DNA of 64,000 nucleotides from HGW-17 sp964516435 (GTDB lineage Bacteria > Myxococcota_A > Polyangia > HGW-17), in the NCBI GenBank assembly GCA_964516435.1, contig CAZEZP010000101.1, forward strand, positions 6,602 through 70,601, read 5' to 3'. Shown here in pieces: positions 32,322-39,949 of this stretch (the first letter of the stretch is position 1; each line of letters starts with the position of its first letter). A program made the position numbers and the translations under genes. Under the pieces are notes generated by a model. It searched no databases, was not told where the DNA came from, and saw nothing but the letters and a program-made list of their open reading frames with translations.

Positions 32322-32637
32322 GAAATCCCCCGCCAGGGACCGCCTGCACAGGCGGAAAGGAATTTTGCGGCGCGCCGCAACGCCCTCCTACTATACTCGA
32401 TGTTCGGCCGCGTCACCGCATTTTTTGGGCTTTCCCTTTTCCAGGCCGATTCCCTTTCCCTTTCCGTTTGGACATGCCCGGGCCCGCCGGCCGCGTTTCC
32501 CCGTTCGCTTTCGGCCGAAAAAACGCCGGCATTGCAGGGAAAAAGAATTTTCGTTTCCTGAAAAAGCGAAATTTCCATCTTCTGTGCCACCGCGAGTTTT
32601 GCTAGTGTCGGGTGCGTTGCGAAAGGAAGAACCTGCC

Positions 32638-33696
32638 ATGGACAAGAAACAGTTCGAGTGCCCGGGTTGTGGAGCCCAGTTCGAGTACGACCCTGCCGCC
32701 CAGGCGGCCCGCTGTCCCTACTGCGGCAATGAGGCGCGCATCGAGCATTCGGTGCAGGAGCGCGTGGAGGCCGTGCGGGAGCAGGACTTCTTCGCGGCGC
32801 TCGAGCAGGGGGAGAACGCGGCCGAAACCCAGGAAGTTTCGGAGATCGCCTGCGGCGCGTGCGGCGCGCATTTTTCCCTGGATTCCAACGTCACGTCGTC
32901 GGCTTGTCCCTTCTGCGGCACGCAGGTGGTCACGCAGGCCAAGGTGGAGCGCCGCATCAGGCCCAAGGCGCTTCTACCCTTCAAGATCACGCGGGATGCC
33001 GCCGTGGAGCGCTGGCGCAAATGGCTGGAGGGATTGTGGTTCGCCCCCAACAACCTCAAGCGCGTAGTGCGGCACACGGATCAACTCAACGGCATGTATC
33101 TACCCCACTGGACCTACGACTGCAAGACCGTGGCCCGCTACCGCGGCGAGCGCGGCGACGACTACTACGAAAAGGATTCCAACGGAAACCGCGTGAAGCG
33201 CACCCGGTGGCATTCCGTTTCCGGCACGGTGTACAACACGTTCGACGATGTGCTGGTACTGGCGTCGGAAACGATCCCCAAAAAACTTTCCAGCGAATTG
33301 CCGCCTTGGGATCTCGACACCCTGGTTCCCTATTCCGATGCCTACCTGAGCGGCTACCGGGCCGAAGCCTACCAGAAGGGGCTCAAGGAGGGATTCAACG
33401 AGGCCAAGGTCACCATCGACGGCGTCATCAACGAGACCATCCGCCGTGACATCGGCGGGGATCACCAGCGGATCCACTGGGTGGACACCGAATACCACGA
33501 CATCACCTTCAAGCACATCCTGCTGCCGCTGTGGATTTCGGCCTACCGCTACAACGGCAAGGCCTACCGCTTCCTCGTCAACGGCTCCACGGGCAAGGTG
33601 GCCGGCGAGCGGCCCTATTCCTGGGTGAAGATCACCCTGCTGATCCTGTTCCTTCTGGCCATCACCGGCGCGCTCGTGTATTACGGTTCCCGCTGA
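32638..33696 (+). CDS. Double zinc-ribbon protein with C-terminal membrane helix
   Basis: The 352-residue protein has two zinc ribbons at its N-terminus: 'CPGCGAQF' with 'CPYCG', and 'CGACGAHF' with 'CPFCG'. A middle region of about 200 residues ('YLPHWTYDCKTVARYRGERG') matches a family often mis-annotated as a helicase/primosome N' relative, although no helicase motif is present. The last 25 residues form a single membrane helix, so it is probably tail-anchored. ATG 32638 follows GAAAGGAAG. Function is unknown. Confidence 0.85.
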   Translation: MDKKQFECPGCGAQFEYDPAAQAARCPYCGNEARIEHSVQERVEAVREQDFFAALEQGENAAETQEVSEIACGACGAHFSLDSNVTSSACPFCGTQVVTQAKVERRIRPKALLPFKITRDAAVERWRKWLEGLWFAPNNLKRVVRHTDQLNGMYLPHWTYDCKTVARYRGERGDDYYEKDSNGNRVKRTRWHSVSGTVYNTFDDVLVLASETIPKKLSSELPPWDLDTLVPYSDAYLSGYRAEAYQKGLKEGFNEAKVTIDGVINETIRRDIGGDHQRIHWVDTEYHDITFKHILLPLWISAYRYNGKAYRFLVNGSTGKVAGERPYSWVKITLLILFLLAITGALVYYGSR

Positions 33697-33748
33697 CGCG
33701 CAACCGGCCATGGGAATGCCGGTCGCGGACGAAACGTTCTCCATTCCG

Positions 33749-35344
33749 ATGCATGCACGAATCTGGATTCTTCTCATCTGGCTCCTTTCGTTGTCCTTTG
33801 CCTGCCAGCCGCGCAAGGTGGTGAAGGTGGTCGAGGAGGACGGCGAGGCCGAAAACGATGATTCCACCGACGGCGGAACGCCGGGTGGGGATGCCAAGGG
33901 GGCCCCGGGCGTCAACGGGGAGGGCGAGGCCATCCCGTCGGTGCTCGGTCCCCTGCAGAAACCCAAGCCTTCCTGCGTGGCTACCCGGCCCGAATGGCCG
34001 GGTCCCGACCCCTCCCTGCCCGAAGTGGCCGCCATCCTGCCCGCGGGCACGCAGAGCCTGCGCGTGGTCAACCGCGCCCGGGTGTACGAGCGCCCCGACG
34101 CCTCCTCGGAACTGACCGGCGTGATCAAACAGTATTCGCGCTTGCCGCTGACGCGCTACGCCCCGGCGGGCGGCGGCTGCAGGAAGTTCTGGCTCAATCT
34201 CGGCGCCCACCGCTTCGTGTGCGGCGACAACCTGGAGCCGGACAAGCGCGAAGTGCTCCTGCGGGAACAGCCCATCCTGGCGCCGGGGGCCATCGTTCCC
34301 AACAAGTATGGCCGCATCCGGCGCACGGGGGCGCCGTATTTCGCGAATTCCGGGGATCTGGAGGCCGGCAAGGCGGCCGGGACCTTCCATGCCGGTGACA
34401 TGGTGCAACTGGTGGAATTCAAGACGCTCAAGGGCAAGCCCTACTGGGTGACGGGAAAGAAATACCTGGTGTGGGACGAGGACATCCTGGGCTACGAAGT
34501 GCCCCGGTATCATGGCATCGACCTGCGCAAGGCCAACATCAACCTGCCCGCCGGCATCATACGGGCCAAGAGCATCCAACTCGTGCCCACCGATGCGCCG
34601 GGAGGGTCGGAGGTTCCGGGGGTCAAACCCCTGGCGCATTATTCGATGCGCGCCATCTACGACCGGAAAAAACTCGACAAGGCGCTCTTCTACCGCATCA
34701 AGGAGGGCTGGATCCCCGCCCGCCGCATGCTTTCGGCGTGGCCGGCCAAGAAGGTGCCGCCCGGTCTCAAGCCGTGCGAGAAATGGATCGAAATCAACAT
34801 CAGCATGCAGACGCTGGTGGCCTACGAGGGCGAGGAGCCCGTGTACGTGGCGCCCATCTCCAGCGGGGACAAGAAGTACCCCACCCGCTACGGCATCTTT
34901 CGCGTGTGGGCGAAAAAGGCCATTTCCGACATGACCTCGGGCATGGGCGCCTCCGAGCGCTATTCCGTGGACGATGTGCCCTGGGCCATGTTCTTCTATC
35001 TCGGGCAGGCGCTGCATGGCGCCTACTGGCACGGCGACTTCGGCAACCGCCGCTCCCATGGCTGCGTCAATCTGACGCCGGTCGATGCCAAGTGGATTTA
35101 CGAGTGGATGGAGCCCGCAGTGCCGCCGGGCTGGCTGGAAGTCTACGTCAACGAAAGGAGTCCCGTGCCCGGAACGCTCGTGGTGGTGCGGCACAAGTAC
35201 GACCACGAGGTGCAGTTTTTGCGCTATGCGCGCAAACTGGCGCCCCCCGAGGAAGTCAAGCGGCTGGATGAAATCAAGCAGAAGGAACTGGCGGAGCAGA
35301 CGCGCCGCATGTTCGAGGAAAAGGGTGGTTCCGACGACATGTGA
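33749..35344 (+). CDS. L,D-transpeptidase (YkuD) lipoprotein
   Basis: The 531-residue envelope enzyme would cross-link peptidoglycan or attach proteins to it. The YkuD domain lies at about residues 345-470 with 'ISSGDKKYPTRYGIFRVW', then 'YWHGDFGNRRSHGCVNLT', where Cys439 is the nucleophile and the neighbouring His and Arg complete the site. An acidic linker follows the lipobox SFAC. Upstream of the domain is a region with 'RVVNRARVYERPDASS' that looks like an SH3-like fold. I use ATG 33749 because it gives a clean lipoprotein signal; ATG 33710 or 33716 are in frame. No clear ribosome-binding site is seen. Confidence 0.9.
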   Translation: MHARIWILLIWLLSLSFACQPRKVVKVVEEDGEAENDDSTDGGTPGGDAKGAPGVNGEGEAIPSVLGPLQKPKPSCVATRPEWPGPDPSLPEVAAILPAGTQSLRVVNRARVYERPDASSELTGVIKQYSRLPLTRYAPAGGGCRKFWLNLGAHRFVCGDNLEPDKREVLLREQPILAPGAIVPNKYGRIRRTGAPYFANSGDLEAGKAAGTFHAGDMVQLVEFKTLKGKPYWVTGKKYLVWDEDILGYEVPRYHGIDLRKANINLPAGIIRAKSIQLVPTDAPGGSEVPGVKPLAHYSMRAIYDRKKLDKALFYRIKEGWIPARRMLSAWPAKKVPPGLKPCEKWIEINISMQTLVAYEGEEPVYVAPISSGDKKYPTRYGIFRVWAKKAISDMTSGMGASERYSVDDVPWAMFFYLGQALHGAYWHGDFGNRRSHGCVNLTPVDAKWIYEWMEPAVPPGWLEVYVNERSPVPGTLVVVRHKYDHEVQFLRYARKLAPPEEVKRLDEIKQKELAEQTRRMFEEKGGSDDM

Positions 35345-35386
35345 CCGGGCGGATGCCGCAAACACGCGAAAAAAACATTTTTTCCC

Positions 35387-35415
35387 TTTGCATGGGCGGT
35401 GAAATGCGGTAGCGT
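35387..35415 (+). promoter_or_regulatory. Promoter of the PAS-domain gene
   Basis: TTTGCA (35387-35392) and TAGCGT (35410-35415) are 17 bases apart, after a run of A and T residues. The leader is about 55 bases. Confidence 0.55.
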
Positions 35416-35475
35416 TCCGGCACGGGATCACGGAAACATCGGATTGCCTTCAAGGATTGAAGGAGCGTTTCCAGG

Positions 35476-36636
35476 ATGGAAAAGATATTGAAGGACGACG
35501 ACGATACGAGCCAGCGTTCCAGGGGCGAGGCCGCGGAAATGGAAGACGTGCTGGAGCAGTGGCTCGGCTGCGTCAACTGTCCGCTGCTGGTGCATGATGC
35601 GCAGGGACGCATCCTTTTCGCCAATGCGGCGGCGGGAACGCTGTTCGGGTATCCGGCACCCGTGCTGTGCGACATGCAGGTCGCGGACATCGAGGATACG
35701 GAATCCGACCATTTCGAACAGGCCCGGGCGCGGGGGCTCGCGGCGGGAACGGCTTTGGCGCGCAAGACGCAACTGCCTCTGGATGTGAGCCTGCAGCGCA
35801 TCGCCTGGCGGGGGGAGGAAGCGTTTCTGTATACGGCTCACAGCCGGGCCGAGAAGGAGTTCCTGCAGGAAAAGACCCATCGCTATGCGCGGGATCTGTC
35901 CCTGTTCCAGTTGTTCCTGATGGGCGTCATGGATACTCCCGAGTCCGACGTCCATGTGTTCATCGCGCGCAGCCTCAAGGATTTCGCGGATGCCTTCTTC
36001 GTGTCCATCTCGGACTACGATGGGGAGGCCCGCCGGCTGCAGCACCGCCACATCGAAATCGAATCCCGCCTGGTGGGGAAACTCTTCCATCTGCTGGGCA
36101 CTTCCCTGGACAACCTCCACACGCCGCTTTCCGATGCGGATCGCGAACGGGTGCTGCACACGGGATGGACCATCGAAAAGAGCCTGTACGAGGCCGCCTT
36201 CCATTCCATTCCGCAGCCCGTGGCGGATGCCCTGCAGCGCTGGTTCCGGATCGATCGCTTCATCGGGATCGCGTATTTCCATGGAAACGAGTTGCTCGGG
36301 ACGTCGCTGCTGGCCATGCAGGCCCACGTGCCGGACCCTTCCATCGAGATGCTGCAGGCGTTTCGCTATGCCATTTCCCAGTTTCTGCATGGGCACCGCA
36401 TGCGGCGGCGACTGGCGGAACTGTCCAGAAGCCACGATTTTTCGGTGGCCATGGAAGTCCGGGGACGCATCGCCTGTTCGCTCGCTCCCGGGCTGCAGTC
36501 CATGCTGGACAGGATCCTGCAGGAATGCGAAACGGCCGGCGGACAGGAGAATCCGGCCGGCGCCCTGGAGCGCATCCGTCCGCTGGCGCAGGAGATCTCC
36601 TCGATTCTGAAGCAGTTTTCCGATTTCAATCCCTAG
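35476..36636 (+). CDS. PAS-domain sensory protein without kinase domain
   Basis: The 386-residue soluble protein has a PAS domain at about 25-130 ('CPLLVHDAQGRILFANAAAG'), and a GAF-like region at about 145-320. The last 70 residues are helical and resemble a histidine-kinase dimerisation segment ('LSRSHDFSVAMEVRG') but lack a His box and have no ATPase domain. It may feed a partner protein. It is preceded by its own promoter and followed by convergent DUF2254, so it is monocistronic. Confidence 0.75.
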   Translation: MEKILKDDDDTSQRSRGEAAEMEDVLEQWLGCVNCPLLVHDAQGRILFANAAAGTLFGYPAPVLCDMQVADIEDTESDHFEQARARGLAAGTALARKTQLPLDVSLQRIAWRGEEAFLYTAHSRAEKEFLQEKTHRYARDLSLFQLFLMGVMDTPESDVHVFIARSLKDFADAFFVSISDYDGEARRLQHRHIEIESRLVGKLFHLLGTSLDNLHTPLSDADRERVLHTGWTIEKSLYEAAFHSIPQPVADALQRWFRIDRFIGIAYFHGNELLGTSLLAMQAHVPDPSIEMLQAFRYAISQFLHGHRMRRRLAELSRSHDFSVAMEVRGRIACSLAPGLQSMLDRILQECETAGGQENPAGALERIRPLAQEISSILKQFSDFNP

Positions 36637-36693
36637 AAGCCGGCGGCGTGCGGTTTTCCGGCTGGCATAAAAATGCAGAGGTAAAAAGGCAGA

Positions 36694-38319
36694 TCAGCCT
36701 TCCCGGGACAACTGGGGAAAGCGGGCGAAGAATTCCGGCAGCATGGCGCGCCGGTCGGGGTGCAGGTAGTCGAAGTTCTCGCCGCGGTCGATGACTTCCC
36801 AAAAATCCTTGCTTTCCACGGACATCAGTTCGGCCCGGATGGAGCGGATGCGGTCGATGGGCTCGTTCTGCATGTCGAGGTAGATGCGGTGGGCGCGTTC
36901 GTAATCCTCGTGCAGCAGGAAGTAGGTCGCCATCTTGATCTGCGCCTTGCGCACGCCGCGCAGGCTCTTTTCCTGAGCTTCCCCTTCGGCTTCCTTGTCC
37001 ACTTCCAGCAGGACGTCGAGCAGTTTGTCCCCCACGGGGGCGCCCGCCGAAAAGGCCAGTTCGCACAGGGACGTCAGGTCATAGGCCACCGTTTCCGTGA
37101 TGAAGGCGATGTTCATGCCGAACGCCACCTGGCCGTAGTAGCGGAAATAGCCGGCAATCTCGAGCAACTGGTCGTCCATGCCGGCGCGCAGGACGGCCTC
37201 GGCCAGCAGGCGGTACTGGTGCAGCACGTTGTAGGCGGTGCGCACGTCGCGCGCGTTGAGGGTGGCCCGCAGGAACGTGTTGAAGAACTTCACCACCAGC
37301 CGCAGGGATTCCTGGTTGCCGGAGTCGATGGCGTCCTCTCCCAGGGAACGCGTGTCGATGGCCACGATGTAGTTGATGTCGCGCATCCGGTTGAGCGACT
37401 CGTTGTAGATCATCTGGAACTGGCGCAATACCTTGTAGTCGAGCCACGTCCGCTTTTCGGAAATCTCGTCGAGCACCTCCCGGTGCATGGAAATGAAATC
37501 CGTGTTGTTGCGCAGGTTTCCCGACACCCGGAACCACTTTTCGGGGAGCCGGCCGCGGTGGGCGTGGTATTCGCGCAGGAGGTCGCGCAGCGCATCGATG
37601 GCGCTCGTGGCGATGCCCTTGTCCTTCTGCTCGACGGCATTGACGGCGATGTCCGCCAGTTGCTCCACGGAGCGCACCACCTGCACCTGCATGGTTTCCA
37701 CGTCCATCTCGGCCGGCCGCCGGGCCATGAGGGACGAGGCCGAGCGCTCGATTCCCCGCACGATGTTCTCGGGTTCCAGGAAATGGAAGACGTAGATGAA
37801 GTAGGGCGCGATGAGGATGAGCGACAGCGTCATGAGTGCGACCACCACCAGGGAGCCTGCCACCGGCACGAACGAGGCGGCTCCGTCGCCCCGGATGGAG
37901 AAGTTCACCAGCAGGCAGAAGACCGCGCTCATGATGAAGAAGGCGATGATCAGGAGGTTGGTGCGATCCCGGAAGAACATTTCCGTGATGCGCGGCGTGT
38001 AGCGGGTGGCGGCCAGTTGCACGATGATGGAAGCCACGGTGATGACGATGCCCAGGATGGCCGTGATGACTTCGCCCATGCCGCCGAGGATCTGCCGGCT
38101 GTCCGCGACCGACATGGACGTGAACACGTCCAGGATGCGGAAATTTCCGTCCCGGCTTCCCAGCCAGAAGTAGTCCAGCCCAAAGACGATGAGGAAGAAG
38201 ACGACCGGACCCAGAAGCAGCAGAGCGGCGGAAAGGAGGAAGAATCCTCTGCGCGTGCGCGCCATGCTCCGTCCGGCAGATCCGGATGCCTGTGCCTGCA
38301 TGTTTTTGTTCTGCATCAT
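36694..38319 (-). CDS. DUF2254 membrane protein
   Basis: The protein has about 541 residues from ATG 38319 (an adjacent ATG at 38316 is also possible). Four transmembrane helices lie in the first 200 residues, including 'FFLLSAALLLLGPVVFFLIVF' (in two halves around the Gly-Pro) and 'VITAILGIVITVASIIVQLA'. A long soluble helical domain follows. The signature 'QLAATRYTPRITEMFFRDR' is diagnostic of DUF2254, a family of unknown function sometimes linked to channels. It is transcribed divergently from the ACP operon with 110 bases between starts. Confidence 0.85.
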   Translation of the reverse strand: MMQNKNMQAQASGSAGRSMARTRRGFFLLSAALLLLGPVVFFLIVFGLDYFWLGSRDGNFRILDVFTSMSVADSRQILGGMGEVITAILGIVITVASIIVQLAATRYTPRITEMFFRDRTNLLIIAFFIMSAVFCLLVNFSIRGDGAASFVPVAGSLVVVALMTLSLILIAPYFIYVFHFLEPENIVRGIERSASSLMARRPAEMDVETMQVQVVRSVEQLADIAVNAVEQKDKGIATSAIDALRDLLREYHAHRGRLPEKWFRVSGNLRNNTDFISMHREVLDEISEKRTWLDYKVLRQFQMIYNESLNRMRDINYIVAIDTRSLGEDAIDSGNQESLRLVVKFFNTFLRATLNARDVRTAYNVLHQYRLLAEAVLRAGMDDQLLEIAGYFRYYGQVAFGMNIAFITETVAYDLTSLCELAFSAGAPVGDKLLDVLLEVDKEAEGEAQEKSLRGVRKAQIKMATYFLLHEDYERAHRIYLDMQNEPIDRIRSIRAELMSVESKDFWEVIDRGENFDYLHPDRRAMLPEFFARFPQLSREG

Positions 38320-38335
38320 CGGAATGTGCAAACTC

Positions 38336-38364
38336 TTGCTCGTTGCGTGGTTTGCCGGTATACC
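38336..38364 (+). promoter_or_regulatory. Promoter of the ACP operon
   Basis: TTGCTC (38336-38341) and TATACC (38359-38364) are exactly 17 bases apart. The -10 box is part of a perfect 12-base palindrome. Confidence 0.65.
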
Positions 38365-38366
38365 GG
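38355..38366. promoter_or_regulatory. Perfect palindrome over divergent -10 boxes
   Basis: CCGGTATACCGG is self-complementary. It holds the -10 box of the ACP operon and, read on the other strand, a TATACC that could serve DUF2254 with a weak GTGTCC -35 box 17 bases away. It could be a small operator or simply a shared -10 box. Confidence 0.5.
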
Positions 38367-38429
38367 AAACTCCCGGCAGGGACACGGGGACCACGACCAC
38401 CGTGCCCATTGTATGGAGAAGGTTAAAAA

Positions 38430-38666
38430 ATGCCAGACGTAATTTCGACCCTCGAACAGTTCGTCCGGGACGTGTCCGGACACGCGGGAGTCATCGACCC
38501 GGATGCCGATCTCGTGGCTCGCCGCATCATCAAATCCGTGATGCTGCTGGAGATCATCTCCCTGGTCGAGGAGGAGTTCGATTTCGAGGTCACGGCCCAG
38601 GACGTCTACGCGGGCCACTTCGTCTCCATCAATTCCATGGCCAGATTCATTCAGTCCCGGTCATGA
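38430..38666 (+). CDS. Acyl carrier protein
   Basis: A 78-residue acidic helical protein. The serine that would carry phosphopantetheine lies in 'RIIKSVMLLEII', so the usual Asp of the DSL motif is Lys. The remainder ('VEEEFDFEVTAQDVYAGHFVSINSMARFI') is typical of specialised carrier proteins near acyl-activating or acyltransferase genes rather than the fatty-acid ACP. GAGAAGG precedes the ATG. The next gene, which overlaps as ATGA, looks like its phosphopantetheinyl transferase. Confidence 0.85.
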   Translation: MPDVISTLEQFVRDVSGHAGVIDPDADLVARRIIKSVMLLEIISLVEEEFDFEVTAQDVYAGHFVSINSMARFIQSRS

Positions 38667-39208
38667 TTCCGATTCTCGAAGATCCCGTCCGCATCTACCT
38701 TGGAGAAGACTGCACCATGCCATTGCCGTGGCGCTCGCATCCGGGGGGCGGGATCGTCGTGGGGGCGTTCGATGCCGCCGTGGATGCGGAATGGGAACGC
38801 TCGCGCCCCCGAAGGATGCCGCGCATCCTGTGCGCGCCGGGGGAAAACCCGGATGCCGTTCCGTTCTGGGCCCTGTGGACGGCGAAGGAATCCCTGTACA
38901 AGCTCGAGTGGCGCACGCGGCGTTTCGTTCCGGCGGATTTTCCCGTGACGGGCTGGCGGGAGTCTGCGCACCCGAATCCGAACGTATTGCGCTTTTTCCT
39001 GTTCGACGGGGGATTTTCAGCCCTCCTGCATCTTCCTTCCCATTTTGCGCACCTCTGGGTTTCCGCGGCTCTTCCCGGCCTTCTGCCAAGGGAAGGTGCA
39101 GATTCCGAAAGTAAGGCCAAGGGAAAAGAAATTTGTCCGGAACACCCCGCAAGCATGGGAAATCTTTTTTTACGGGACAGGGTCCCGACACCGGAGTTCG
39201 ATCCATGA
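38663..39208 (+). CDS. 4'-phosphopantetheinyl transferase-like protein
   Basis: The 181-residue protein contains 'FWALWTAKESLYKLEW', which matches the (W/F)xxKEsxxK motif of Sfp-type transferases that load CoA-derived phosphopantetheine on carrier proteins. The upstream GxD motif is degenerate ('VVGAFDAAVDAEWE'), so activity is not certain. The C-terminus after residue 140 is Pro/Lys-rich. It starts and ends in ATGA overlaps with ACP and the NeuD-like gene, strong evidence for a functional unit. Confidence 0.72.
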   Translation: MIPILEDPVRIYLGEDCTMPLPWRSHPGGGIVVGAFDAAVDAEWERSRPRRMPRILCAPGENPDAVPFWALWTAKESLYKLEWRTRRFVPADFPVTGWRESAHPNPNVLRFFLFDGGFSALLHLPSHFAHLWVSAALPGLLPREGADSESKAKGKEICPEHPASMGNLFLRDRVPTPEFDP

Positions 39209-39870
39209 GCCGGGAGTATCCGACCGTTGTCGTCTATGGCACCGGCAATCACGCCGAGGCCGTCTTCGAAATCCTGAGTTTGCGGGAGGTCCCGGTGGCG
39301 GGATTCCTGGATCCCGACCCTGCCAAGCGCAACACCGTCTTCTGCTCCCGTCCCATCCTGGGGTCGGAAGTGGCCGTGCTTTCTGGCGCCATCACCTTCC
39401 ACGCGGCCGTCGTCGCCGTGGAGGATTCCGACGCGCGCGCCCGCATCGCGGAGATGTTCCGGACGGCGGGCGTTCCCCTGTTTTCGGCCATCCACCCGTC
39501 GGCCATCATTTCGCCGTCCGCCCGGATCGAAGCCGGCTGCGTGGCTTTCGCCGGCGCCATCGTGGGCACCGGGGCGCAGGTGGGGGAGGGGACCGTTTTG
39601 CATGCCGGCGCCATCGTGGAAACCGCCGCCCGCGTGGGATCTTTCTGCACGCTCGCCCCGGCTGCCCTCATCGGCCCGAGATCTGGCGTGGGCAGTCACA
39701 CGTTCGTGGGCGCGCGCGCGACCATCATGGAGGGACGGCAGGTGGGGCATCACGTCATGGTAGGAGCTCACGGCCTGGTGCTCACCGACCTGCCGGATCA
39801 CGTCCTGGCCCGCGGCATTCCCGCGGTCGTGGTGGATTCCTGGCCGCAGCGCGGCCGGCTGGAAACCTGA
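39205..39870 (+). CDS. NeuD/PglD-type hexapeptide-repeat acyltransferase
   Basis: The 221-residue protein has an N-terminal Rossmann-like part ('VVVYGTGNHAEAVFEIL') and a left-handed beta-helix of hexapeptide repeats from about residue 90 ('IHPSAIISPSARIEAGC', 'VGEGTVLHAGAIVETAA'). The catalytic His of the PglD family may be that in 'VLHAGAIV'. Members acylate amino-sugars or sialic acid using acetyl-CoA. Being in an operon with ACP and a phosphopantetheinyl transferase, it may use acyl-ACP as donor; that is inference. Confidence 0.85.
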   Translation: MSREYPTVVVYGTGNHAEAVFEILSLREVPVAGFLDPDPAKRNTVFCSRPILGSEVAVLSGAITFHAAVVAVEDSDARARIAEMFRTAGVPLFSAIHPSAIISPSARIEAGCVAFAGAIVGTGAQVGEGTVLHAGAIVETAARVGSFCTLAPAALIGPRSGVGSHTFVGARATIMEGRQVGHHVMVGAHGLVLTDLPDHVLARGIPAVVVDSWPQRGRLET

Positions 39871-39889
39871 GAAAAAAGCGATTTTCAGC

Positions 39890-39910
39890 CGTCGGACGGA
39901 CGTTTTTTTT
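39890..39910 (+). terminator. Weak terminator-like element after the ACP operon
   Basis: A short stem (CGTC/GACG, five-base loop) is followed by eight T residues. The stem is weak, so termination is possible but not assured. The next gene's putative -10 box (TACACT at 39913) follows at once. Confidence 0.35.
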
Positions 39911-39949
39911 GCTACACTATCCCCGGCGACTGCCACGCTGGAGTGAAGC

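Noticed and set aside
32390..32397. Strong-looking TATACT/TATAGT -10 box in both directions
   Set aside because: Neither strand has a plausible -35 box at 16-18 bases, so I did not annotate a promoter.
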